Shown here: positions 1 to 10,722 of the stretch, one piece after another
Layout of the letters: each line of letters starts with the position of its first letter
Position numbering within the stretch: position 1 is the stretch's first letter
NCBI GenBank assembly: GCA_026122225.1
Contig: JANEZZ010000522.1
Location: 1,736,001 to 1,800,000 of the forward strand
From: Heloderma charlesbogerti
Lineage: Eukaryota; Chordata; Lepidosauria; Squamata; Helodermatidae
Direction: 5' to 3'
Length of the DNA: 64,000 nucleotides
Notes under the pieces: generated by a model
Told to the model about the DNA's origin: nothing
The model's database searches: none
The model's input: only the letters and a program-made list of their open reading frames with translations
Position numbers and translations under genes: made by a program

Positions 1-84
1 AACATGACATGTGTCGCTCAGGTATACCTGGCAGTTGCCATACGTGTGTAGCGAAGGACACGTGATAACACATCCAATTATCAT

Positions 85-324
85 GAGAGCCAATGTGGTG
101 CAGTAGTTACAGTGTTGGACTGGGGCTAGGGAGATCTGGATTCTAGTCCCTACTCAGTCATGAAACTTGGCTAGGTGACTTTGTGCCAGTCACTGACTCT
201 CAGCCTAACCTACCACATAGGGTTCTTGTGAGGATAATATGGAGAGGAGAAGAGGAGAGCTGCCTTAGGCTCCTTGCCAGAGGAAAAAAAGGCAGGATAA
301 AAATGTAATACTAAATAAATAAAT
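85..324 (+). mobile_element. Sauria-type tRNA-derived SINE
   Basis: The head is tRNA-like, with a box B-like GGATTCTAGTCCC near 130. The body has the CAGTCACTGACTCTCAGCC block, and the end is GGCAGGATAAAAATGTAATA followed by an AAAT-rich tail. The same consensus recurs at 30434, 51772, 52187 (minus) and 52673. Sauria SINEs are known to share their 3' tail with BovB LINEs, which are abundant here. The copy is near full length and no clear target duplication was found. Confidence 0.85.
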
Positions 325-774
325 CCCTGTTCCAGTATCATTATTTAAGTTTGCTTAATGAAGACATTTCCTTATCACATTATAGGGAAAAGTGGCCATT
401 TTCCCAACTTGGGAAAGAATTTACAGTACTGGTAGCCTGGAAAAAAAGTTTTCACTCTAGCATGGCAGATTGGAGGTATGAGGCCAGTGCAGCAGAAAAA
501 GAGGTCTCTTCTCTAGATTTGTCTGTGACTCCCAGCATGAGTTTGGTTTGAATAATACGATGTGTTGATCAGAGAGGGGCAGGGCCCCAGAATATGCCTC
601 AGCGGAGGGCCCCTTGTTCTTTAATCCAGCCCTGGCTGGTGTCCTGACCCTAACCCCCTCTCCTGAGATGTGGCTTTTGGTTCCCCTATTGCAGGTCTGA
701 GTGAGTTTGGAATTCACTCCAAATGACAGAGAAGAGGAAATGAATTCCCAGACCCCTCAGACTACACAAAGCCT
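325..774. other. unassigned stretch
   Basis: No repeat family, splice-flanked exon or RNA gene was recognised. Short open frames exist on both strands but have no recognisable domain. Confidence 0.5.
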
Positions 775-1215
775 TAGAAGCCAATGAGCAAACTTTATTA
801 AAAAATAATAATGTTGATAAAAAAGAAACGCTTGGAGCCTGTTCAAACTGTGTCCATGGCGGCCACAGGAGACCCTTTCAAAAGCAAATGAGAATAAGCC
901 TTGTCTGAGGTGCCGCTCACAGCGCCTCAGGCAGCAGGTCACATTCACCATGATTGCTAGTGCTGAGCACCAGGTCCATATACTTTCTGAACAAGGCCAG
1001 CTCCAGTCTCTGCATCCCCTCACCCAACAAAGAGCTCTTCCCACAGCTTCTTCCTTGCCAGCACTGGTTCCCGTATAGATGGAAACAGATGTTTAGGGAA
1101 AATGGGCCATATTTCTTCCCAGAAACTCCCTCTTCAGCCCAGGGGATTCCCTTGTGCTACAATCAGGTTTTCCCCCTTATGCTATTGCATCATCCTGCAT
1201 GAATGGGAGGAGAAT
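775..1215 (-). pseudogene. possible broken 3'-terminal exon or pseudogene
   Basis: Read on the minus strand, this stretch resembles the end of a gene. A hydrophilic/hydrophobic reading with segments such as KKLWEELFVG and LALFRKYMDLVLSTS ends at a TGA at 917-919. About 120 bases further on is an AATAAA at 794-799. Joining the two protein-like halves needs a one-base shift near 1022-1026, and a further shift would be needed upstream. A usable splice acceptor (pyrimidine-rich, ending CATGCAG) lies near 1195-1215. No poly(A) tract follows the AATAAA, so a processed copy is not obvious. I do not recognise the protein. It could be a decayed last exon, an old pseudogene or chance. Confidence 0.25.
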
Positions 1216-1527
1216 CTAGGAATTTTTTTTATTCCAGGAACAGTTTTTTCAAAAACAAAAGTTTTGTCCTAGAGTCACATTGATTGATGAAAATACATTT
1301 GGCTCTGGAGGATTAGAATCTGCCATTCCTCGCAAGATTCTTCTCTGCTATGGCCTACTATCAGCACCTTCTGCCCTGCAGTTTTTTCTTCTGTTTCCGC
1401 TATTGTATACCCTCCCTTGGGAAGCAGATCAAGAATATTCTCTATCGTCTCCCTAGCCATCTCATCTGATATGTTTAAAAGCAGACAGATAGGCAGGAGC
1501 CTTCTCATTGCTGTATGAATCCAGAGC

Positions 1528-1659
1528 AGCATTTCCCAACATGGTGCCCTCCAGATGTGTCGGACTATAAGTCCCATCATCCCCAGCCAGCATGGCCAGT
1601 GGTGATTATGGGAGCTATAGTTCAACACATCTGGAGGACGCCAGTTTGGGGAAGGTTGG
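1528..1659. mobile_element. palindromic MITE, family P
   Basis: The left arm reads TTTCCCAACATGGTGCCCTC, then CAGATGTGTCGGACTA. The right arm is its imperfect reverse complement, ending CACATCTGGAGGACGCCAG. The whole folds into one hairpin of about 130 nt. Related copies occur at 12557, 44147, 57958, 59205, 60208 and, as halves, at 18957, 32572 and 61379. It has no coding capacity and is probably a foldback/MITE DNA element. A similar palindrome is familiar from squamate genomes. Confidence 0.75.
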
Positions 1660-2848
1660 TCCAGAGGCTTCAGAGGTTGTCTCATCAGCTAAGGAATACT
1701 TGCTAGGGTTCCTTTGAGTAATGACGTAGCCCCGTTATTAAAGAAAGATTGCATGCCTTATGCAATGGAAACCACGTACACACCCTTATGGTAATACAAT
1801 CTGTAGCTATGCTCATCCTTCTAGTACTGTGCCACAAGCAAAAAAATATAAAATTCCAGCTGAGTTCCTTGGTACTGAAGGCTTACTGATCTACTGATGA
1901 AACGTACTGATGTCATTGTGACGGAGGGAGGAAAGATCTGTATATTGTAGGGATCCCAAGCGAGTGCAATCCATCTCTGTGTACTTTGCACAGAGAAATG
2001 CATTGCACCCACACCACTGCGGGGACTTCGTCAACAAAGGCTGGACCCACCCGCATCCCACTCATCTCCCTGAGCATCACCCTTTACTTTATATCCCATA
2101 TACGTGCAAGGCTCCCTGTATTGTCTGTCTGCCTCTGAGAATATGCAGAGCAAAATGTCTGGCTTCTCTGTCTGGCATCTGCTTTGCTTACCATGTCTAG
2201 TCCCCTTATGGCTGTGCTGTGCCATTCTAAAGAAGCAAAACAGCCATTCTTTTTCTGTAGGGTATATTGCACCTACAGGCAATGCCACCACCTTGGTGCA
2301 CCACAAAGTCCAGGGGCAGACATTTGTGCTGATGCTGGTTCAACCAGTGCTTTAGGTTTCCAGCCTTCAGGCCAGAACAAACAGCTACACTTTCCCCTCT
2401 GCCCCTCTTGACTTTTTCAGATTCATAAGTGCTAACCTGTCCCACGTGCTTGAGAAAGTCTCTTGTGAACTTACTTGGCGTAAACTGGCTTCTGGTGTGC
2501 AGCATTCCACAGTATCCCCACAGGGCAGGCATTAAGACACACATGTGAAGATTGCCAAGAATCAAGGAATGGTAAACAAACCAGCCCCAGGGTGCCTCAG
2601 AGAGCAGGGTGGCTGTGGCATCAACTCAAAGCAATCACTCAAATTAATTGGAGCCTACTACCCTCCCTCCTCAGTATGATGGTATGACAACTTGAATCAT
2701 ACAAGGGGAAATAGCATCTCCCTGATATACGCAAATTGGGATAGAGAACCCTAAAGAAGTAAGCTCTTTCCATTTGATCCACATATTTATTTCATTCTCC
2801 CCACCCCGCACCCTGTGAGCTGCTAATACTAGCATGGCAAAAGGATTT
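1660..2848. other. unassigned stretch
   Basis: No repeat family or gene was recognised. The 60-110-codon frames on both strands overlap each other and show no domain. Confidence 0.45.
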
Positions 2849-3378
2849 CAGTTTCCAGAAGAGTAGCCATATCAGTCTATTTCAGCAGAAACAGCAAAGA
2901 GCCTTGTGGCACCTTAAAGATGAACAAATGTATTCTGGCATAAGCTTTTGTGAACTATAGCCCACTTCATCAGAGCATGGGGTGTTACTAAGGGAGGTGG
3001 AGAGAGAGAATGGTAAAGAACGAGGTCAGAAGTAAATTCAATGCAGAAAGTACTGACAGTGACATAATCACATTATTAACAGCGGTCATTCACAGTGCAG
3101 CTGTTGTTGATAAGAAAGCCTGTGGCACTAGGTAAGCCAATTACTACATGTAGGGTGATAAAAGTACATTATCCTGATTGAAGCCTCTGCCAATAGAATT
3201 AAACCTGTTGGTTTCTTCTAATCTCCCCTTGAAGTTAATTTGCTCCAAAATGACCACTTTTCACTCTGTGATGACGGAGTATCCTAGGACGCTGAAGTGT
3301 TCACCCTCTAGTTTTTGAATATTGCCACATTTCTAATGTCAGGTTTATGTGTATCTTTTCTTTGCCAAAGAGACTGGT
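2849..3378 (-). mobile_element. Penelope-like element remnant (5' truncated)
   Basis: In minus orientation the last 130 bases match the widespread amniote repeat end with the landmarks GATGAAGTGGGCTATAG, AAAAGCTTATGCC, AAGGTGCCACAAGGCTC and a terminal ATGGCTAC. Upstream (3200-3378) the minus strand encodes decayed residues such as KPDIRN. These resemble the DIRNGN stretch just after the GIY-YIG endonuclease core of Penelope-like retroelements. The core itself is missing, so the copy is 5' truncated near 3378. No full frame survives. The family assignment is from memory of this repeat, not a search. Confidence 0.6.
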
Positions 3379-3386
3379 TTCAGATT

Positions 3387-3398
3387 ATTCTGAGGCAT
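3387..3398 (+). repeat. left target-site duplication of the BovB at 3399-6613
   Basis: ATTCTGAGGCAT occurs here and again at 6614-6625, exactly at the two edges of the BovB element. Confidence 0.85.
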
Positions 3399-3530
3399 TG
3401 TTGTTGTTGTTCAGTCATTAAGTCGTGTCCAACTCTTCATGACCGCATGGACCATAGCACGCCAGGCCTTCCTGTCCTCCGCTCTCTCCCAGAGTGTGCT
3501 CAAGTTCATATTCATTGCATCGGTGATGCT

Positions 3531-5498
3531 CTATAGCCATCTCATCCTCTGCCGTCCCCTTCTCCTTTTGCCTTCGATCTTTCCCAGCATCAAGGTCTTT
3601 TCCAGAGAGTTTTCTCTTTGCATTAGGTGGCCAAAATATTTGAGCTTCAGCTTCAGTATCTGTCCTTCCAATGAGCACTCAGGGTTGATTTCCTTTAGGA
3701 TGGACTGATTTGACCTCCTTGGAGTCCAGGGGACTCGTAAGAGTCTTCTCCAGCACCACAGTTCAAAAGCATCAGTTCTTCGGCGCTCAGCCTTCCTTAT
3801 AGTCCAGCTCTCACAGCCATACATTGCTACTGGGAAAACCATAGCTTTGATTATACAAATCTTTGTCGGCAAGGTGATGTCTCTGCTTCTTACTATGCTG
3901 TCTAGGTTTGCCATAGCTTCCCTCCCAAGGAGCAAGCGTCTTTTAATTTCATGGCTACAGTCACCATCTGCGGTGATCTTGGAGCCCAAGAAAATAAAAT
4001 CTGTCACTACCGCCATTTCTTCCCCTTCTATATGCCAGGAAGTGATGGGGTTTTAGGCCATGATCTTAGGTTTTTTGATGTTGAGTTTCAAACCAGCTTT
4101 TGCACTCTCCACTTTCACCCTCAACAAGAGGCTCTTTAGATCCTCTTCGCTTTCTGCCATTAGGGTGGTATCGTCTGCATATCTGAAGTTGTTGATGATT
4201 CTCCCGGCAATCTTAATTCCAGCCTGTGATTCATCCAACCCAGTGTTTCTCATGATGTACCCTGCATATAAGTTAAATAAGCAGGGCGACAATATGCAGC
4301 CTTCTCGTACTCCTTTCCCAATTTAGGACCAATCGGTTGTTCCATGACTGGTTCTTACTGTTGCTTCTTGACCCTTGTACAGGTTTCTCAGGAGACAGGT
4401 GAGGTGGTCTGGTACTCCCATCTCTTTAAGAATTTGCCACAGTTTGTTGCGATCCACACAATCAAAGTCTTTAGCGTAGTCAATGAAGCAGAAATAGACG
4501 TTTTTCTGGAATTCTCTTGCTTTCTCCATGATCCAGCGAACGTTGGCGATTTGATCTCTAGTTCCTCTGCCTCTTCAAAACCCAGCTTCTGGTAGTTCTC
4601 GGTTCACATACTGCTGAAGCCTAGCTTGTAGGATTTTGAGCATAACCTTGCTGGCATGTGAAATGAGCACAATTGTGCGGGAGTTTGAACACTCTTTGGC
4701 GTTGCCCTTCTTTGGAATTGGAATGTAAACCAACCTTTTCCAGTCTTGTGGCAATTGTTGAGTGTTCCAGATTTGTTGGCATATTGAGTGCAGCACTTTA
4801 ACAGCATCATCTTTTAGGATTTTAAATAGCTCAGCTGGAATACTGTCATCTCCGCTAGCTTTGTTGTTAATAATGCTTCCTAAGGCCCACTTGACTTCAC
4901 TCTGTAGGATGTCCGGCTCAAGTTCAGTGACCGCACTATCATGGCTATCAGGGACATTAAGATCTTTCCTGTATAGTGCTTCTGTGTATTCTTGCCACCT
5001 CTTCTTAATCTCATCTGCTTCTGTTAGGCCCCTGCCTTCTTTGTCCTTTATCATGCCCGTCTTTGCACAAAATGTTCTCTTGATATCTCCGATTTTCTTG
5101 AAAAGATCTCTAGTCTTTCCCATTCTATTATTTTCCTCGATTTCTTTGCATTGTTCACTTAAGAAGGCCTTCTTGTCTCTCCTTGCTATTCTCTGGAACT
5201 CTGCATCCAGTTGGATATATCTTCCCCTTTCTCCCTTGCTTTTCGCTTCCCTTCTTTCCTCAGCTACTTGTAAAGCCTCATCAGACAGCCACTGTGCTTT
5301 CTTGCATTTCTTTTTCTTTGGGATGGATTGAGTTGCTGTCTCCTGAACAATGCTACAGACCTCCATCCATAGTTCCTCAGGCACTCTGTCTATCAGGTCT
5401 AATCCGTTAAATCTATTTGTCACCTCCACTGTATATTCATAAGGGATATGATTTAGGTCATACCTGAATGGTTTAGTGGTTTTCCCTACGTTCTTCAA
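3531..5498 (-). pseudogene. BovB ORF2 reverse transcriptase part, broken
   Basis: The reading starts in the endonuclease-RT linker (KNVGKTTKPFRYDLNHIP). It passes through the RT fingers (QDWKRLVYIPIPKKGNAKEC) and palm (FCFIDYAKDFDCVD), then YADDTTLMAE near 4170, and ends with the WRRLLRVPWTPRRSNQS and GKRRRGRQRMRW tail. It is split into at least four frames: a shift near 4575, breaks near 4323 and 4053, and a TAG after RMRWL near 3531. In a live element the product reverse-transcribes its own RNA at the nicked target. This copy cannot make a functional protein. Confidence 0.9.
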
Positions 5499-5738
5499 TT
5501 TAAGCCGAAATTTTGCAAGAAGCAGCTCATGATCTGAGCCACAGTCAGCTCCAGGTCTTGTTTTGACTGACTGTATAGAGCTTCTCCATCTTTGGCTGCA
5601 AAGGACATAATCAATCTGATTTCGATATGGACCATCTGGTGATGTCCATGTGTAGAGTCATCTCTTGTGCTGTTGGAAAAGAGTGTTTGCTATGATCAGC
5701 GTGTTCTCTTGGCAAAACTCTATTAGCCTTTGTCCTGC

Positions 5739-6548
5739 TTAATTTTGTACACCAAGGCCATGCTTGCCTGTTATCCCGGTTATTTCTTGACTTCCTCCTT
5801 TAGCATTCCAATCCCCTATGATAAAAAGGACATCTTTTTTTGGTGTTAGTTCTAGAAGGTGTTGTAGGTCTTCACAGAACCGATCAACCTCAGCTTCTTC
5901 GGCCTCAGTGGTTGGGGCATAGACTTGAATTACTCTGATGTTGAATGGTTTGCCTTGGATTCGTACTGAGATCATTCTATTGTTTTTGAGATTGTACCCC
6001 AGTACTGCTTTTCCCACCCTTTTGTTGACTATGAGTGCTACTCCATTTCTTCTAAGGGATTCTTGCCCACAGTAGTAGATATGATGGTCACCTGAATTAA
6101 ATTCGCCCATGCCTGTCCATTTTAGTTCGCTGATTCCCAAGATGTCGATGTTCAATCTTGCCATCTCATGTTTGACCACCTCCAGCTTACCTTGATTCAT
6201 TGATCTTACATTCCAGGTTCCTAAACAATATTGTTCTTTACAGCATTGGACTTTCTTTTCACCACCAGACACATCCACAGCTGAGTGTCCTTTTGACTTT
6301 GGCCCAGCTGCTTCACTCTTTCTGGCGCTACTTGGAAATTCCCTCTGCTCTTCCCCAGTAGTATATTGGACACCTTCCGACCTGAGGGGCTCATCTTCCG
6401 GCGTCATCTCTTTTAGCCTTGTGATACGTTCCATGGGGTTTTCTTGGCAAGAATACTGGCGTGGGTTGCCATTTCCTTCTCCAGTGGACCACATTTTGTC
6501 AGAACTCTCTGCCATGACCTGTCTGTCTTGGGTGGCCTTGCACGGCAT
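5739..6548 (-). pseudogene. BovB ORF2 endonuclease part, truncated by a stop
   Basis: A 269-codon frame carries AP-endonuclease landmarks: LGTWNVRSM, ELKWTGMGEF, VIQVYAPTTEAEEAEV and FIIGDWNAK. It stops at a TAA (5739-5741) where the sister copy at about 23.7 kb has a Glu codon. A second in-frame stop (TGA at 5658-5660) sits where the sister copy has CGA, consistent with CpG decay. The first 100 or so residues (SSARKSEAAGPKSKGHS) are a poorly conserved leader, so the true start is uncertain. Confidence 0.88.
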
Positions 6549-6613
6549 AGCTTATGTCTTCACTGAGTTACGCAAGCCCCTTCGCCACAACAAGGCAGTG
6601 ATCCATGAAGGGG

Positions 6614-6625
6614 ATTCTGAGGCAT
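6614..6625 (+). repeat. right target-site duplication of the BovB at 3399-6613
   Basis: ATTCTGAGGCAT is identical to 3387-3398. Confidence 0.85.
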
Positions 6626-7395
6626 ACTCAACTGCAATTCCTGAAATTCAGCTGAAGCATTTTCTTCCCACCAGTTTCAAACGTTGCTACTTGAATCTAG
6701 GGGTGGCTTAAGAGGCAATGAAGGCCCTAGGCTGAATTGCTCAGGGGGTGAGGGGCCGTGCCTCTGCTTCATATGGTACCCATTCTGTTTTGCTGGCTCA
6801 GAGGCTGTAGGCCCACACACTGCCAGGGTGGCAGCCTTCTGGTGTCCTGCTAATCCATCCCACACCAAGATCTGTTGCAACATAAAAGAGCGCAGTCGTT
6901 CTGCTTCTCGTGCTCAGCAGGCAACTCCTGTTCTAAATTTCCGCACAGCTAGGCACATGGCTCTTGATCCTCTGTCATGTAAATGAGGCCATGATGTCAC
7001 TGTGTTCTCAGCTGTAATCCCAGACAGACAGAGCAGGGAACTCTCTCCTCAGATAATTACCCAAAGGCAGGGGCATCCGGTTTACCTAAGGAAGTTACTG
7101 TGTAGCATACGTACTTATCATAGTGGTTCATAGCCTCTGGTCAGGATGCAATCTATTTATTTCACAGTCTGTCTACAGTAAGCTTTTCTTGTCCAAACAT
7201 TCCCATTTTGCTGCTGCCAGTTCTCCTCCACTGGTGCAAACTGCAGTGGGCATATAGGCGACCAGCACTGGAGCTCTACACGGTGTAACCTGCCTGGAGC
7301 ATTTGACCAAAAACAACGTGCAGATTAAACAAAATGATTTTCCCCGCTTGATATTGCACATATTACATATTGAGCTACGAAATCATGCTGGACAT
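6626..7395. other. unassigned stretch
   Basis: This resumes the sequence interrupted by the BovB. No recognisable gene or repeat. Confidence 0.45.
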
Positions 7396-7761
7396 AGGGA
7401 CACCACGTGTCCTATTTTACAGAGGACAGTCCTGTATTTTGGAGAGTTGGCAGAGGATAGTCCTCTATTTGAAGGAGTCCTCTGTTTGATGGGCTGCCCA
7501 GTCTAAGTCTGTCTTAAAGTCAAGGAACCATCAGGAGGGAGAGCTGCGGGGGCCTTGAACTTACTCATCAGGAGTTATCACCTGGACAGTAGACTTAGCA
7601 GGCAGGCAGTCACCTAGTCAGCCTTCTCCGTTATGGTGAGATGCATTGTATTTATATTTAAATTATAATATATATTGCAAATGTTATACAAATTGGTGTC
7701 CTCCTTTGTCCGCTTTGGTGATGCATTTCCTCTTTTTTGTTGATAAGTAAGCAGCCACCCT
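7396..7761 (+). mobile_element. MITE, family E
   Basis: It starts near GGACACCACGTGTCCTATTT. Inside is the hallmark block of alternating AGGACAGTCCT and CTATTTGAAGG motifs, then ATGTTATACAAATTGGTGTCC and GATGCATTTCCTC. It ends in GCAGCCACCCT. Other copies (8117, 12950 minus, 14720, 16621) show that the ends are AGGGTGGCC and GGCCACCCT, a terminal inverted repeat. It is non-coding and probably a non-autonomous DNA transposon. No target duplication was seen. Confidence 0.65.
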
Positions 7762-8116
7762 CACTGGGTTTTATTTTTTGTTTTGTTTTGAAAGCACAAA
7801 GGAAACATATGCAAGACAGAATTATGACAGTGTCTGCCAACTTTCTATCCATGTGAGCCTGTCTACTATATTATCTGCAGGCAACTGAGAAGAGGTTTTT
7901 GTAGTGCGACACTAAAGTTGCCCAGTAATCCATGCACCCACTGTGGCCCACTTCATCGCCTCCCGTGAGGAAAGGTTGTTAGATGAGGAGTCTGTCCAGA
8001 TGACTGTTTTACTTGGAGCCGAAACAGATTTATACACTTCTGAAACCTACCTTCTCCCATAGAAAATTCCTCAAGTCAGTAGGTTATCTGCTGAGGCCCT
8101 TCCCCGAGCAACACAT

Positions 8117-8285
8117 TTCCGGCCACATGTCCAGAGGACAGCCTCTGTTTGAACAGCTGCAAGAGAACGGTCCTCTCTTTGAAGGGTGGTCCAGTTCAGT
8201 TCTGATGTAGAGGTAAAGAACCATAAGAACTGTTGCCCATCAACAGCTAGCACCTGGATAGCAGACTGAACAGGCAGGAAGGGAG
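8117..8285 (+). mobile_element. MITE, family E, 3' truncated
   Basis: CGGCCACATGTCCAGAGGAC, two FEGLL-like GACAG/CCTCT blocks and CACCTGGATAGCAGACTGAA match the first half of family E. The copy ends at the poly-G run (8286-8299). Confidence 0.6.
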
Positions 8286-9495
8286 GTGGGGGGGGGGGAC
8301 AGATGCAGCAGTAATGGGAGGGGTGGCAAATGTGTGCTCCCCCACCTCAGGTGGCAGGAGGTCTTGCACCAGCACTGCTGCTAGCATCCGGGGGCAGGGG
8401 CTTGGGAGGGGTGCAGACCTGGGGAGGGAGCTCCAAGCCTCTGTGAGCCAGATGGGGAACCTCATTTTGGAGGCTGGATTAGGCCCATGGATTGCAGGTT
8501 CTCCATACCCACATTAAGGGGAAGATTCTCTGTAAGAATGACTAGACCCTGCTGTTGAAAGGATATGGCTTCCTATCCTTTGTGTGAGGCCAGAATTATT
8601 ACAGTTGGATCTGGGCTAGGACTACCGTAGCACCACACCCATAATACATTTTACATCATTGTCTGGAATGGGCCTGACTCTGCCATGGTAAATAGAGGGA
8701 AGGATGAAAAGTGGGCTGAGCACATCACTGCTGCTGATCACAGACTGAGATGTGATTCGCTGGAGATTCAGGTTATGGTGGTGCCACAATGTTTAGTCAA
8801 TGGTGTGCTGAGAACCAGGACCAGCTGAAATGTGTTCTGGGATATATCAGCCTGACTCACATCCTGGATTGATCTATCACTATTTTATCATCCTCCCCAT
8901 TTGGATCAGACCATCAACAGTCATTGAGTCAAAGAACCTGTAGAATACGCAGATTGTATCAACATCACACTCGTATTTGAGAAAGGCAGGGAGGATATCC
9001 GGTGAATGCAGTGATGCATCTGACATTTCTTCATCCTACAAACTCTTCCTTTCTCTGCATGTCGGCCTCTGCATTCCAACTGTTGTTGATCAAGAACCAC
9101 AATGATGTCATCAACCCCACCTTCCTTGACTCCTGTTTGCTCTCTACCTTCCCAGCCTGCAGTTGTTTACATGCGAGTGGACATGCTGCCAGCTCAGGCT
9201 CTGTGGTCTGTTCTGATCTTTCTCTGACTGGTGGAAGCCCGGACCTGCTCTCCCCAGGCTGGGTCTCTCCAGGTTGCCAATAAGTATAAAGAATTCCAGG
9301 CGGGGTTAGCCTCTCCCCCTTCTGACTGGAGTGCAGGCAAAACAGCTGTGCGCAGGGCTTTCTTACAGTTAGGGATGGGAGAAGGAGAAGATTTTTTTTA
9401 CTATTCAATAAGTAAAAATCTAAGGGCAGAATCCGGTGGGGCCCCGCCAATTTTGTTGTGCAACCAGGACCCACTGCTTACACAAGGGAGATTTG
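8286..9495. other. G-run and unassigned stretch
   Basis: A G-only run sits near 8287-8299, followed by GC-rich sequence to about 8460. The rest shows no recognised repeat or gene. Confidence 0.45.
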
Positions 9496-9871
9496 GGGCA
9501 TCTCTACACCAGCCTAAAATCCTGCATTTAAAATGGGGCTTTCTGCTTCCATTTTAAATGCAGGATCACAACAACTCCCTTTTTCACGTGCTTCCTTTCC
9601 CCCCATCCCCTTCCCCCTCCTTCTCCCCGTATCTGAGTCTTCCATTATCTTTCATTGATCTCACTCCTCTTCTTGCTGCTTTTACTCTTTTCACAGAGGA
9701 ACACAATGGGATAATTTGATAGTTCATTATTTGTGATCTATTTAAAAATGGAACAATGGTATTTCGTGCAGGAAATGTCTTTAATAATCATGGCATCATG
9801 TAAGGAGCCCGCAAAGTTCTGTGAAGGAGCAGTCTCAATCTCAGGATAAAAGCTCATAGTGAAGGACCCCC
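9496..9871 (+). mobile_element. MITE, family A
   Basis: It begins GGGCATCTCTACACCAGCCT and ends AGCTCATAGTGAAGGACCCC, an imperfect inverted pair. Inside are an ATTTAAAATGG / CCATTTTAAAT mini-hairpin, a pyrimidine-rich tract and CAATCTCAGGATAAAAGC near the right end. It matches copies at 23274 (minus), 38864, 42657, 53598, 58623 and 59677 (minus). It has no coding capacity. Confidence 0.75.
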
Positions 9872-10326
9872 ATGGGAGCGGGTGACAACATGTTTAGATA
9901 TTGTGTCAGCATGAAATGGTGCCCAGGGAAGTTCTGTCTTGGCTTGATCAATGGCCTTTTAGGGCTATGTGGAAGTACCAAAACAAAAACATGGTGCTTT
10001 TACTGACATAAGAAAGGATCGGTGATAATTTGGTTAATACCATCCCATTATCGCTGAATCTAAATCTTCAAAAAGGATGAGGTTGTCTTTAATACAATAA
10101 CATGAACTTTCAAAATAAATAAAATTTTGGGGTTTCTTTATCTACATCTTAGTTGTAAAATTATATGTGAAATTCTCTTGGCTTTTGTCACAAGCCTCTA
10201 GATTCTAAAGTTGAGAATATCTGCTTCACACCCACCCTTAAATTGCAAGATGCATAATAAAATCCGTTTGAAGAGCTGACAGCCTTGCCATTCAAGGAAG
10301 AGTTTGAGTTATCTTTTATATATTGA

Positions 10327-10722
10327 GGCCCAGTTCAGATGTCACAACCCATGATTTTTAAAAATTGTGGTGTGTCGTGAATGAAGCAGCATGGTGCACA
10401 CTGCCCAATCACTTCCATTGCAAGCATGAGCGGCTAAACAAACCAAGGACACTCCATCCCTGGGTTGTTTAGCTTTCCATTCAAACCCAGACCTCTAGCT
10501 TGTCTCTCCCCTGACAAGCCAGAGAAATAACCCATGGTTTGTTCTTAGGTTATTTCTTTGGCTTGTCAGGGGAGAGACAAGCCAGAGGTCCTGGTTCAGA
10601 CACAATGCTAAACCACCCAGGGGTGGAGTGTCCCTGGGTTATTTATCTGCTCCTGCTTGCACTGGGAGCAATCCAATGGTATGCACCAACCCTGTGTTAT
10701 TGTGATGTGTGAACTTGGCCAC
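10327..10722. mobile_element. foldback element with long inverted arms
   Basis: The outer ends are GGCCCAGTTCAGATGTCAC and, inverted, GATGTGTGAACTTGGCC. The centre has arms at 10490-10532 and 10548-10590 that pair with only two mismatches over 43 bases around a 15-base loop. The whole 396 bp can fold into one stem. It has no coding frame and is probably a non-autonomous DNA (foldback) element. Confidence 0.7.

Larger units (their letters stand above)
3399..6613 (-). mobile_element. BovB (RTE clade) LINE, near full length
   Basis: The element lies on the minus strand. Its 3' end is the (TTG)n side at 3399; its 5' end is near 6613 and includes the CAACAAGGCAGTGATCCATG leader. At about 3.2 kb it has the expected full length. 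It contains, in order, an AP-type endonuclease, a reverse transcriptase with a YADD catalytic box, and the C-terminal LKLKYFGHLMQRENSLEKTL region typical of BovB. Nonsense changes and frameshifts make it inactive. A perfect 12-bp target duplication flanks it, so the insertion is intact end to end and fairly young. It landed just beyond the truncated Penelope-like fragment. Confidence 0.93.

Noticed and set aside
85..324. tRNA gene
   Set aside because: The box B-like motif belongs to a tRNA-derived SINE head; no cloverleaf with acceptor stem can be drawn.
4762..5331. 189-codon frame on the plus strand, and its counterpart on the minus strand at 24128-24676
   Set aside because: Both are antisense to BovB RT coding sequence; they are mirror frames, not genes.
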